A stretch of DNA of 64,000 nucleotides from Climacteris rufus (Eukaryota > Chordata > Aves > Passeriformes > Climacteridae). Below, piece after piece: positions 11,701-24,975 of the stretch. The number at the start of each line of letters is the position of its first letter. Positions within the stretch are counted from its first letter, which is position 1. The DNA lies in assembly GCA_013398175.1 (NCBI GenBank), contig VZRZ01001244.1:2264881-2328880 (forward strand), written 5' to 3'. A program made the position numbers and the translations under genes. The notes beneath the pieces were generated by a model. It did no database searches. It was not told the origin of the DNA and was given only the letters and a program-made list of their open reading frames with translations.

Positions 11701-14596
11701 TCATATTTCTGTAATAAATGCCTTGAAAATACTACACATGCTTATTAGTACCAGTGAAAATATTTTCTGGCCTTTCATTTCTCTTTGGCATATTATGTAT
11801 AAAAGACTATTCTCCTAATTTAAATAAATAAACAGCAGTTTGCTCTTTGCAAAACCATTCATTAGAAGAAAAAATTACTAATGTACTGGTGTTTACAGTT
11901 AGAGGATCTTGTCACAAATTAGATATTTGTCTGGTGCAGTTGTGAAGAAACCTTATATTTACATTTTTATTTTTTAATATGCATATTTATTTAAAAGTCA
12001 GTCATACTGTTGTATCTTAATTCCTGAATTCAATAAGATTGTCGTGCCATAGACATATTGCAGTCAGAAATGAAGAAGAATGAATCCATGTAAGACTTTG
12101 AAAGACATAAGCAGATGAAAAGATGCTCTTTTATTAATAAGAAGACAGTTTATGAGTTTTCTTAAATTGATTATAAATTAATGAGAAATTTTTATTATTG
12201 AAAAACAAAATGCAGATTTTTCTTGAACTGGGTGGATAAATATTTTAAATCCTTTTTTCTGCATGCATCAAGGTTTCTAAACGTATGTATGAGGACATAC
12301 AGAAAAGAAGCCAGAACACGAAAAGAAAACTCAGATTGAAATGGTATATGTACCTTTGTATTGAATTCTTCTAACATTTACTCTTTTTCTTCTCCCTATA
12401 TTAATACATTTGCATCCACACACTATGCGAGCTTGTTCCAGCTTCCAGTCATGATGTGGTGGCAGTGTTGTTGTTAGTGTAAGTGCTATTTAAAGGTGCA
12501 CAGATTCCAGCCTTGTTACCAGAAATCTGTGCTGCAACCTCTCTTCCAAATATTAGCATCAAGTAGACAAAACTTTCTTTATGGACAGGCTCATGAAAAG
12601 CACACTGTCCATTACTTATTTGACCATTAAAAGTAAATTAAATGCCTTTTGCAGAACTTTTGATCTTGCTGTAAAATAGAAACCTCCCTATCTACCTCCA
12701 TGGCCATCTTCACCTTTTGTATCTAGAGGTTAGCCTTTGGCAGCTGAATCATTACCCACTCTTTTCTTGTGCCTTGTCCCTGACTTAAAAACCCTTCTTA
12801 ACCCAGGCTTAAGATCCAGGACAAGAAGCAACTTTATGCCATCACTTGCAGGCTTGTTCTCCCACTAGTCGCACATGGTCTTCTAAAAGACTCAGACTCC
12901 TAAATACTGACCCTGCAGCCCTCTCACCAAAGCAATTACTAAGCCATGGGCAAAAGTTCTCCCTGGAAAGCAGGCTTAGCAGAAGCACAAGAACAGCCTT
13001 TGGTACTCCCTCACGCTGCAGGTTTCTGAATGACAAATTCACCATCTCTCAGACTGGGACCTTGGACCTGCCACAGAGTGTGTTGCAGGAGGCTTTCATG
13101 AGAGCAGTGACAACTGCCAAACACCTCATAGTCTCACAGCACATCCATTTTCATGAAAAAGAATAAGTTAAATTTATTTCTCTTCCTAGGCACTCAAGGT
13201 TTACCTTGAGAAATGGGGTTTAATATCATTCATGAGCAGGGCTGCATCACAGAAAATCCTGTTACCTGCCTTTCAGTGGAAATAGTCCATGAGATCCCAT
13301 ATACTGTCAAGCTGCTGGAGAAAGGAGAGAAGAGCATATAATGACATGAGTAAGTGTGCTAAACCACTGTGCTGCCAGCAGTCGCCGTGTCTGGGCTCCC
13401 AAGTGAGCTCTCGAGTATACACCTTGGCTGTCTCCTAACTCCACGCTGGCATGAGACTTGAGTACACACCAGACCCAAGTGCCCTGGTTTCCTCAGAAAT
13501 TAAAGCCCTGCGACATACAGGAGCCTTATTAAACACCCAGCTTGGCCTCGGTCTGAACAATTGGAGACAACCTGCTCCTGCTATGATGCACAGCTGGAGA
13601 TTAGTTTGGGTCATTTTTTTTCCTAAAAAGAAAGAGGTTGAGAATAGCTCAATTCTCATCTGATACAAATCATTATGTCTTCACTGTGCCTGATGGGGCT
13701 TAACTGATTTAATTTAACTAAGGATCTGGAACACTGTTTAGTTCCTGCAAAAATAATCTGCAGGATTCCTGTATCAAGACGGATACTGCATCTCTGTATC
13801 TGGTGGTAATGTATTATATAAACAAGGGGTAGACCATAACCACCAGACATAAAAAATCATTGCACGGATGGCTATTGATGCAGGCAATAAATACCATGGC
13901 CTTTGACTGGGATTTCACAGTTTATTTTATGGTCCTAATATGCCTTAATGGAACTGTAAATGACAGAGAAATACAGTTGTCCTCTAAAAAGCAAATAGTG
14001 ACAGCTTGAAATTCAAGAGTTTGTATTTATGTAACATAATGCAGAAAAGTACCAGGTCTGTTTCAGCAGACCTTCACTTTTCCTTCAGTGTGCATCTTCA
14101 TGTGTCTTCTGTATCAGGATGAGCTTAGTGCATGCCAATAGAACAAAAGGCTTTTTGGCTAAGAAAAGTAATGGTGTTGTAGGTGGCATTTTTAGTTTCA
14201 ATTTACAAATATCTAGGAAAGCTAAGAGAAATATTTAATTATTGTCCAGCAATTATTTTTAAATAGTGTGTGTTGCCGTCTTAAGAGCACTGTTGGATAT
14301 CAACATCATTGTCGGATAAAATTGCTCCCAGTTCACTCTAAACTGGTGTGTCAAAATTAAAGCAATACTTTGCAAGTTGTTGCCATATGTTCATAACTGC
14401 TTTTAGTAAAATTATTGCAAGGTATTTTTTTCCTAGAGGTTCCCATGGTCTTTAACAGATGTGAAAATTTTAACAACTTTCAGAAATAAAGACAATCTTT
14501 TTATTTTTCTCCTTTTTTTCACTCTGAACAACAGAGATTTCAATGATTTTGTAAGAATGGTTATATTTTGAGTTCAGAATCTTTATTTTTCAAGCC

Positions 14597-14682
14597 ACTT
14601 TGAATATTCATATATATAATGGTTTTTTAAACTATATGGTTCATATATATTATACGGTTCATATAATGGTTCCTTTAAACTA
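14597..14682. repeat. AT-rich imperfect tandem repeat
   Basis: Short units built on 'atggttc' plus 'atatat' and 'ttaaacta' recur three times with variation. Likely a decayed local duplication or microsatellite-driven expansion. No function is implied. Confidence 0.5.
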
Positions 14683-15178
14683 TTCACTGTGCTCATATCA
14701 CAGTTTTAAATATGCCTAATTCTGCCCACTTTATGCCTAATTTTAAGACCTAGTTTCATAACAGAGAAAATGTGAAATTGCTGGTAAGAAAGACGAGAAC
14801 CACAGCTAGAATCTACTAGCTAGAAAATAACGCAAAGCAGGAAGGCATAAATTAGCTATAATTACTGGAAGGTTTAACTAAGTATCTTTAATGTGAACTA
14901 ATGGGGGAAGATCCTGCTACTGTATCACTTTCAAAGAAATCAAGCCTGATTGCCAATTAAACAACAGTAAGCAATACGTTGCTCTGAGTTATGCATCCCT
15001 CAGCCCAGGCAAGGAAAATAAATTATTTTAACCAACTTACATGTGGACAATGGAGCAGAATGTGACCATTTGTCTCTGTATAATCATTCTATCGAATTAG
15101 TAGTGATCTGTGAAATTAAAAAGGCTGTGGCTGATGCTCAAAAATGTTGGGAATTCTGTGTCTAGCCCCTCTTGTGCA

Positions 15179-15216
15179 GTTTATATGAAGACCTGTACAT
15201 AGGTCTTCATACAAAC
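15179..15216. other. Perfect 11-bp inverted repeat (hairpin)
   Basis: TATGAAGACCT at 15184-15194 and AGGTCTTCATA at 15201-15211 are exact reverse complements around a 6-nt loop. After one mismatch the stem continues for four more pairs (15179-15182 with 15213-15216), giving 15 pairs out of 16. An A-rich run follows at once. The stem is too short for a typical microRNA precursor, and no flanking terminal-repeat element is seen. An arm this long with so small a loop is not expected often by chance in 64 kb. Confidence 0.7.
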
Positions 15217-18200
15217 AACAAAAAAAAAAACACCTTTCAAAACAACCTACAAGAGCAAAAAGAAAAATCCCGAGGAGACAGGTTTATTTCTTGCATTTAT
15301 TCTAATCTTTAGCTTCTGCTTCTGAAACTGCTGCTATTTCAGTTTAGATCATGTTTCAAAAGTTCTGCTTGGTTTTCTGGTTTTGTTGTTTCTCCCAATA
15401 CCTGGATGAAATTTGGACATAAAAGTTAAAATACCAAGAAAAAAACAGCTGCTTAGATTTCCCAGAATTTGCTGTGTAAAGCTGCTATTGTAGAAATACA
15501 GGTTTCTTGCCTTTTTTTTCCCTTTATTTTCTTGTCCCTTTTTTTGCCCCCACCAAATAGTGCCTAATTGGGTGCCATTGCAATGGGACAGTGTTTTCTA
15601 CTTTGTGATCTACATCTTCCATATCTGTTGTGGGAATTATCATTTACATGAAAACACACTCACAAAAAAAAAAAAATGGCTGAGGAGGAAGGTAATGAAA
15701 CCTCTGCAGCTGGTTTGCAATATTGTTAACTTTTGTGGAAATTCACTGGAGGCCAGGTCTCGGACAACCAAACTCCCAGCAAATGCAGGAGGGGAGCTGG
15801 CTGTTGCTCCACTGTGATGGAAAATTGTCTTTTAATACTTCTGAGAGTGATAAAGAGCAAGGACAGGAATAGGGTGAGGGTTTTGGGCAACGTTTTCTAG
15901 GAATAAAATGTTCAGATGGAAACATCCCAAATGTCAGTCTTTGTGACCAGCAATAAGCAGTGAGAAAAGTGACACCATTTTTCAATCTGTATAAATACAC
16001 CTTTAGAGAATTTTCCCTTTTTCACATGTAGCTATGAACTCTTAAATCTTTGTCAGTAACATCAAATACAGAGCAGACTTTACTGATTGCTTATACATCA
16101 GTCCTTTTCCTGCCTTTCCTGCTCAGATGAATCATGTACATTTGGTTCTTTTCTCAGTGACTCAGTATGTAACTATCAGTGATACACTTCTATAAAGAAG
16201 CTTAACCTCTATGATTTGCAAGTTCAAACCATGAATATTCCAAGTTCTGGTTTTAAGGACAGCCCCATGCTTAATTCCCCTGATAATTTTTACCTCCTCC
16301 AAATTTTGTCTGTACCCTCTGGAGGAAAATAATTTTGTTCTGGGCATTGCCTGAATTTGCTCTGGAGTCCAGAGATGACTGGAGGACAGGACCTGTTTTG
16401 AGACACAGTGGTTGCCACTCTGCCACAACCTCACATGTGTTCACCTGGGCAGCCAGTTCTGCTGGGATACAAAAACTTTCAGGTCTTTGAGAAACAGGCT
16501 GCAGAAATTGCAAAATTACATATAAGAAATCCTGAGACAACACATATTGTGAACAAACAATTCTTTATTACTTCCTTAATAAATCCTTTCTCATGATAAA
16601 AGTTTTTCCCAAGGACCATAAAGTAGGGCAAAATGAGCAGCATACTGAAGAAATAGAAAGTGCAATTCAAATCTAGATATAATACTGGCTTTATAATAGT
16701 AATTAATAGTTGAATACGAGAATATCATGCTATTGCTCATATGCAGCACTTTCTGTACTGTGAATGCTAGTTAGCATCTCAACTTTCTGCACTAAAGGAA
16801 GATGGATAAGTGGTGCAATAGAAAGCAGTTGCAGTCAGGATGTTTAAATGCTTTGAAGGACATGAAGGACATAAACAACGTGGATCTGGTATATACATAT
16901 CAGGCCTGTGATAACTGCAGCCCATGCTGGAAAGACTGTTAGTTTTTCTGCTTGGGAATGGGGAATAGAAACTAATATAAGGACAAAGAGGTGGTGTCAT
17001 AAATGAGCCAAATCTTTAAATGAAAAGAAAGCTCACAAAGTGAATGAAGCAAAAACAGTTTCCCAAGCAAGAGATTAACTTGCTTGTGAATGCTGCACTG
17101 GCAGGAGCCTCTTGTCTCCCCTCTGAGGGCCCAAGTGACATCGCCTCAAAATGGGCCTGAGAGTCACTTGGTGAAGTGATAAATCGACAACATCAGCGAG
17201 AGTCAGCAGGAAGGAGAACCCATTTTACTCTGGCACTTTTTCTCTAATGGTAAAGAAATATAAAAGTGTTTTAGGCACCCCATGCAGCACTGAATCAGAA
17301 GTTTCATTGAGCATTAAAACGACTGACTTCTTCGGTAGCAAAGCAGCTCTCACCATTCGAATGGAAAGGTGGGAGGAGCGGTAGAAATACTTCTCCGTTT
17401 GCCAAAGGAGGGGCTCCAATTTTTATGGGAGTGGAATTGAACATTAAGCAACTTTGAGACATCCAGCTTTGGATGCCATAAATATTGAAGTAAGTAACAG
17501 TGAGATGGAGACACATAATGCCTTGGGTCAGAAACCAGTGGAAACTTAAAGACTAGACACAATGTGGGCCAATGCTGAGCCTGAATAATACTTTATCTTA
17601 GGCCGAGTGAGGACACATTAAGATTGGTTAGGGATGAAGATTTAAATGGAGCAAGGAGCAAGAGAAGCTGAACAGTGGCACATTAATATTTTAATGTATG
17701 CACTCTAGAGTGTCTATGTAAGATTTGAGTTTGGTATTGGCCAGGCTTTTACAAGGCTATAAATTTCTTAATTGGCAGTTTCATTAAGTTTCATTTGCTC
17801 ATAAAGGAGTGCATTTAGATCTGGACTTCCCAGTACAAATCACTTCCCTGCAGCCCTGCAGCAGTGCTAGGGGCAGTCTCAGAGTATGTCGGAGGCACAT
17901 TTTAAACATATCACCTGAGACAAGGATTTTCAGACAAAACAACCCCTTCTCCCTCCTCTCCCCTGCGTCTATGGAAAATGAATTAAAGTCTCTTGTCTTG
18001 AGATGTGCAGCTGTGTCTGCTGACTCCTGAAAGTGATTGAATGTGACTAGATTTTCTGAGCCCTATGGGGGTGCAAAGCACTAAGGGTAATTTGACTCTG
18101 TATTTTCACATTACTTTATTGGAGGCATATTCATGTCCAAGGGCTACAGTTCCCATCTGTCTCATAGCAGACAACATCAGCACCCTTCTCAGTCAGGCCC

Positions 18201-21200
18201 AGAGCTGTTTTTCTGTGCGGTAATAGTGACGTGACTTTGTTTCCAGGGTAGAGGGAGGACTCGGGTGTAGCCAGCATCAGCCCAGTGCTCCAGGTCTCTT
18301 TCAGTGTGAGAGGGTCCTACACCATGGCTTTCTCTGCATTCCAACTTAGCTCTCTTCAATCTCATACATAAATAGACAGTGGCCAGGTGGTGAGTGTGGA
18401 TACGAATTTGCACTGTCACAGTGCACACAGAGCCAGACAGCTGAACACCTACATCATGGTGCTATACAGACCAGGGAAGAACTGCAATACTTTTGATTAA
18501 AATGCACAGGGCCTGAAGTTTTCTCTTCTTGTGGGTTCCTTCAAGGGCTCGTGGAAGGACCACAGCTCTGACTCCTGTGCAATGCTGCAATGGATTTTTG
18601 GTGTTGCAGAGAAAAGAATTCCCCAATGGAAGTGTGAAGATTTCTTTCAGTCATTGCTACCAGCTAAGTCTCCGACTGGCCCAAATTTTTTCTTTCAATG
18701 GAAAGATGTCTATAAGTTCAGTTTTGTTTAAAATGTACGTTTTAACACAACACATGCTTTCAATTTTTATAAAAATATATTGGCATATTTATTCTATTTT
18801 ACTTGCTTCATGGCTCTCTTAAAGTCAAAACTTTCTTTTTCCAGAAGAAGGAAAGCTGCTCATATCATCATCTACTTTATGCTAGAGCTGCTTACTATTT
18901 TTTTTTTAAGTATCTTGTCTCACTGACTCTTTGTGGGTGTGTGCAAATTTAATTTTCTAGCACAGTAGTCCTAATGTGCCCTCATCTCCCTGCTTTGACA
19001 TTCATCTGCTTTGCTTCTCTGCGCTTTTTGCTGCTTCCATATTTATCGCTTTCAAATACAGTGTCCTTCTTTCCCTTTCTTTTCCTGTCTTGTCAGAGCT
19101 CTTGATTACCCCAGTTTTGATTAGTGTTATTTATGAATTGTCATCTTATGAAAGAAGGAACAGAGAAATGCTGTTAGATCTCTAAACTCTGTGTGTTTGT
19201 CCCACACACACCGCTGAACTATCAAAATCTACATTAATCCTCACAAAAGAGCCTGAGGCCAGAGCCATCTGCAGCCCAGCATTTTTTGCCTCTGTTCATA
19301 GTTTCCTCCAGATTGTGCCCAGTGTCTCACTTTTATATGCCCTTTGCTCTGGCTTGTCTTGACCTATGCACCCTTTGAAATAGAAAGGGGATTGATATTG
19401 CAAAAGACATTAGAAAATATGGATTAATAAATCAATGAAAACCAGTTAATTTCATTTTTTCAGACTGTGCCTGTACATGAAATTAATTGTACTACTGAGG
19501 GGAAATACAGGAATTGTTCATCATTGTAGCAGCTTTTTTTGTTTGTTTGTTTTTACAAAACAAAAAAGGAAAGAAAAAGAAAGAGATTAGGACATTGCAG
19601 AGGGCACATTTACTTCAGTATTTGCAGACTGTCTCATATGATAACGTATGACATGACATTTTAATGCTTTTGTTTGAGAAAATTCAGCACAGTTCTGCAT
19701 GTATTTTTAGTATGGTTACAATATGCACTCCTATGAAAGTCTGAATGTGCATCTGTTAAAGTCACTATGTACTAAAATCTTGCCAAAAATTCAGCACCCT
19801 CACAAAAATACGAGGGCTGGGAAGCGAGCCCACGTAAATGATACGGAGTCATTCTTCTCAGTGATCTTGGCACAGGTCACATGGCTAAATAGTTTCCTAA
19901 TCAAGATAAGCAGGTGAAGAAGCTTCCTACTTTTGCAGATATTCCACCTCTTCCAAGAGGGTTGCAAGACACTAGGGTTAAAATTTTTACCTCAGAGCTT
20001 TAATAATTCCTTATTGTATTGGTACAAAAACAGAAAAATCTCAACAATTGTATAAAGGTTGCTGTGAATATAACTTTGGTGTCAACAGATAACCATGTTG
20101 ACTTGAACAGGGAGAGAAACTAGCCTTTTAAATTACACCTTGTCACAATTAATCCATAAGTGAATAAGGTTGTACTGTGTTGCAACTCCTCCCTAGCAGT
20201 CTTCTTTGTTTCTTCTGGCCAATTGCATTGCTTCTCCTGCAAAAATCAAGCAAGGCCAGTACCTCAATGGTAAATAGTCTTACCAAAGTCAGCTGGGACT
20301 ATTCACTGCAATCACATAGGGTGTGTTGGCAGGTGTTAATAAAATTGAAGTCCATTGCATTTTCCACTTGGTCCTCATGCCAGGGTGGTTAGAGACTTAT
20401 TACTGGAGTTGCACTGGCCATTGGCATTCTCTGGCTTTGTTTTTGAAAACAGGACACTACTCAGTGAGGACAATATTCAAGAAGTAAGATGTGATCAACA
20501 TAGGATTATTGAAATGATGGTGTCCTCTATACTGTACAGTGAATTGTGGTGCAGAGATGGTTCAACACCAACAACAGCTCCCGTATCCACAAGCTGTGAC
20601 ACACCGGACAAAAAACCATCAGCCTGGGTCTTGCAGCTGCAAGGCTCAGTACTGCAGCAGTGCAAATCTTACACGTCTTGTCACTCATCCCAGTAGCTCA
20701 GCAGTGAGTGCCCTGCTGAGGCTGTACAGGTGGCTGCTCAGCATTCTTGCACTGCCAGCACCGCTGGGGCAAATATCACACTGTGACTGACACATACAAG
20801 GGGCCTGGGTCCACAGCTCCAGAGATGCAATACCAGTGAATGTCTCAAACTGGCCATCTCTACACACCCATGGGATTGAGTTGGTGACTAAGAAACACTG
20901 AGATGATAGAAAGCTCACTCTGTACAGAAATACCTTGTTTTTTATAGAGTTGAATAGCTGGGGTCCAAGATAATGCCTAATCCATATACTAGAGAATAAA
21001 AGCAGGCTATGTAGCACAACAGTGTGACTACTAACTTTTAAAGTACACAGGGGGAGAGGAACCACCTTGTATACAAGCCTGGATGTCCACTACTTTCCCC
21101 TTAAGGAAGAAGTTGATGTTTCCATCTTCCTAAAAAGGGCTTCAGTCACTGGGGAGCTGGGCTATAGGCTAGCCCAGGTAGAAATTACTGCCTGCCGCGC

Positions 21201-24200
21201 CGTTTGAGAAGGTGTATGAAAGAATACGAAATCTGTCTGACTCCCAAGTGAGCAAAAGCAAGGGCAAACTTCTGAGTGTCTGGCTCCCCAGGTGCAAGGC
21301 AGAGCTGACCTATGTCCCTGCTGTCATGTCTCTGCATATAACACAGACTATAGCTATGTTAAGTGAAGTGTAGGGGAGCCGTGGTGCAGGGGTTCAATAA
21401 CATCCTGCCACTGCAGAGTAAGCCCTGTGACTCACAGTTTCTTGTGAGCTTGTGAGGAACTGGCCAAAATGCTGTACCCACAAGACTCTTCAAAGCAGTG
21501 CTGGATGAAAGAGTGAGCATCCCTGTCTCACATTTCTGAAGCATGGGGTTGTATTTTTGCCACTGTGAGGGAGATGTTTTGGAAGGGAATGAAGTGACAC
21601 TGCAGACCCATGATTCCAAAGCACAACCAGTTTAGCCATATCCCTATGGCACCTGGTACTTTCTGAGTACACCCCTCCTGAGAAGCCTGCTTTTGCCTAT
21701 GTAGTATGCAAAGGGATTAGGGTCTTTTCCAGAGCTATTGATTTTCCTGTGCTGATGTATTCAGGTGTCCAGGCCCTGTACTATCCCTGAATCTTGCCAT
21801 TCAACAGATTAATGACAAGTGATATAAAAAGGAAATCAGTAAATTTTGTAACAAAGTCTGTTTAGAACTAATTAAAAATGCAACACATTTGGAAATACAC
21901 CAGATTTTAAAGAATTAAAATCTTTGCATATTGAAAACTGACACAGACGATTTCTCATTCAGAAATGTCTGTTAGTAAAGCCCTATTCATATCTCACTCC
22001 CCATGAAGACTTCAGCAAATTAGAGCATTATCCTGTGGAGAGTTGTGCGTGGATTTGCATCTTTCTCCAATTTTTTTCATGTCTGCTGTCTACCTTGCAT
22101 ATTAAAGACTTGGTCCCCTGAGCTCAGGAAATACAAGAGGGTTTCTAAAATGGGAATATTCTAGATACTGGACTCAGGGAACAGAGACAGTCTTCACTTA
22201 TTGAACACTTTTTTCCAACGTTAGAAAAGCAATTCATGAATCATACAAATGCTGGCAAAAATAAGTACACTTGATCCAGTAATGATGAGGTCACTCCCTG
22301 CCATTCCGACATAGGATTTTTTCAGCAGCTGCCTTCCTGCAAGCCTGAATCTGGCCATCTGCGGAGATACAATGTTGTTTGTAAGGCACGGTGACCTCTT
22401 TGATGGGAGGTGTTGTGCAGGCAGATGCTGACAGGGAATGCAGAGTCCCCTCAGCACCCTGGAAGGAACTACTGTGCTAGGGCTGCTGGAGGTGGGGTAT
22501 GGCGTGGGATACTGCCACAGCCTTGTCAACAGTCCCCCAAGACTGCTCGTCCCAACCCCACCCAAATGTGACTGTGTGTGATGTTGTCCCAGTTCTGTAT
22601 GAAAGGCAGTCCTGGGGATCTGACAGAGATTCTGACACATTTCACTTAGGAACTCAAAGCATGATTTCAATAGAAACTTGAAGCATGGATAGAAAATATT
22701 CAGGCTAGTAATATTTTGGTGTTCCTTGTGAGCCATGACACAGTTGTTTTATTTGTTGTACATGTTGTTTAATAACACAGTATCTATTTGGACTTAAACT
22801 ATATAAAGCCCTTAGTTACCCTATCATGCAACTGTGATTACTGTAATCCAGCAGCATTACAGAATCATTCAAAAGTGTCTCAGTCACAAGTAAAAGAAAA
22901 CTCTTCTCAAACAATTTTTGTTCCAGGAATTAATATAATCTTAATCCCCCTTTGGACTAACATGACTGGTTACATTTTTTTTTATTAAATACTGTTTATA
23001 TTAAACTGCAGATTGGGAATGTCAGAGTCTGTACACCAAATGGGAATGACACAGAATACAAAAAATATGTTAGCTTTTAATTCCAAAGTAGCATTTCCAA
23101 TTTTATCTGAGTGCATCTTTACAAAAGAAAAAAGTGTAAAGCAAAACAAAAATCCAGATCAAAATATTTTATTTAACTAGAACATTTTATTTTGACTCAT
23201 ATAGTGAATCAAAAGTCAATTCATCAAATTGTTGTGATGATGTTGCTATTTTGCTAGAGTTCAAAAAAGGACTGTTTGGGATATTTGGAACCTGAGGCTA
23301 TTGCCTTGATTGCTAGAAATATAAGCCAAATTATTCCATAAGAATTGCATTAAAAGCCTGAATTATCCAAATCTTCACTGTGACAAAATATATTATCCTC
23401 AGCTGACATATGGAAATTTAAAGGCAGAAAAATAATCTTAAGAGATAGATGATCAAGACCAATGAGTTAGTATTTCAGCCCAGATCAGGAAGCAATGACA
23501 TTTCTGTTTTTGCTCTCATGGTTTTTTTCTTCAAGACTATGACATATCTCACACTGTTATACTGTCCCCCTCTTGAGACCAAAAAGAACAGATTAAATCC
23601 ATAAAGTAGAGACAAACCAGGTAGAATAATGTTTCATTAGTTTAGTCTGTGTGGAGAGAGGGCACTAAATGCACAGGCAGAGAGCATCATCACTATGCAA
23701 GGGAAAGCCAACATGAAAATTCTGGGAGACATAAAGAAATGTTCTATTAAAGGAAAAGGTTCAAAATCACAAACATTACTTCAAGCAGAGTAAGAGAAAG
23801 GATCAGTTTTTGGTTTTCTTTCAGTAATGACTGTTGAAAGCAGGAACAAAATCTGTTTTAAGAGAGGACTTACTACTGACAGGAAGCTTAAACTATCAAA
23901 GAGAGACCAGAAGTAAGAGTCAGATGAATTTACGAAAGCGCTGATGAGACGGTGTAATCCGGTACCATTTCGGTAAACTCATTGGTTGAAATGTTCAATA
24001 AGAACCAGAGAGAAAAAAGGCAGCAGGTCTCAACTTCGATTTCTCTGCCTGAGTAGTTGTGCCCTTTCTGAATACTAATAAAGCACACATTGCAGTTAAT
24101 TTGATGTTGCATACTTTTAGTGATGTTGGTCTTGTACTTCTAAAAAAACCTATATTCAATATGTTTAATATGTAAACTAGCATGAAAAAATACACACGGT

Positions 24201-24866
24201 TGAAATAAATTAAATCAAAAAAGGAAAAATAAATTGACTTCCTGCGTGGACAAAAGTTTCTACTTTTTGTTACAAATCAATATTTTAAAACTTATACGAG
24301 GAGGTTAAAAAATGCAGGTTAATTCCTTTCCAACAGAATGTCTGTAAAGTAGATGTTATGGTCAATGTGTTGGTGAAAGCCAACTAATTTTTTTCCTTGA
24401 AAGTTTTTCAGTATGGGATCCTGCTTTGCAGCTACCTCAAAGTGAGTCATTCTGTCTCAGGTGGCCATCTAGCTTCTTTCTGGAGTCAACACAGAGAAAT
24501 AGCTCCCTGAAATGCCTCATACAAGTCAAAGAAATCCATATTAGAACTGTAGGGAAGGAACTACTCTCTGAAGTAACCCTCTGTCTTCATCATGTTAGGT
24601 AGAATTTGGAAGTTCAGCTTTTAAGCTTTGGATGTCAGGAGTACTTCTCTTGAAGAATGAAGACAACTTAATATTAGGATATGCATGTCTTTCTATAATC
24701 TCCAATTAAGGAAGTGAATCCTGGATTTCTGAGTAAAAGCTTTTATTTGGTTCATTTTTCCACCTCTCTTTGGGAGATCGAATTTGACAATTTTAATTTA
24801 AACAGCACTGGGATGAAGTTTAAGTTTACAAAGCACAAAATTACATATTAGGTTAAAATACACACC

Positions 24867-24975
24867 AATCACAGAATTACAGCATCACAGAAACATAGAA
24901 TGGGTCAGGTTGGAAGGAACCACAGTAGGTCATTTTGTCCAAACTCCCTGCTCAAGCAGGAACACAGGGCGCTAA
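24867..24975 (-). mobile_element. CR1 LINE 3' fragment
   Basis: About 110 bp matching the 3' end of avian CR1 on the minus strand. The plus strand reads as the reverse of the CR1 tail: octamer-like 'atcacaga' units at 24869-24900, then 'caggttggaaggaacc' and a stretch equivalent to 'gtccaaactccctgctcaagcagg'. CR1 insertions are usually truncated at the 5' end and end in short tandem octamers rather than poly(A), as here. No coding part remains. The right boundary is approximate, because similarity fades after about 24975. Confidence 0.88.

Larger units (their letters stand above)
5763..24866. other. Long unassigned noncoding stretch
   Basis: About 19 kb with no transposon or gene that I recognise. 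The longest open frame in the window lies here (22221-22736, minus, 171 codons). It has no recognisable domain, has other frames open beside it, and is plausible by chance. A GC-richer patch at about 10440-10870 has several overlapping open frames, again without a family match. Structured points are the hairpin at 15179-15216, an AT-rich partial repeat at about 14597-14682, and CpG-retaining patches at 17130-17420, 19799-19850 and 23932-24035. Diverged old repeats may be present below what can be seen by eye. Confidence 0.55.

Noticed and set aside
12846..13166. 106-codon plus-strand open frame in a GC-richer segment
   Set aside because: It has a protein-like look in places, but no family match, no second supporting exon, and the opposite strand is also open.
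17131..17171. 9-bp inverted repeat with a 23-nt loop
   Set aside because: Arms this short at this spacing are expected several times by chance in the window. Kept only as a note within the CpG-rich patch.
22221..22736. 171-codon open frame on the minus strand, the longest in the window
   Set aside because: It has no recognisable domain, signal peptide or family motif. The segment is locally GC-richer, and a run of this length somewhere in 128,000 codon positions (both strands) is plausible by chance.
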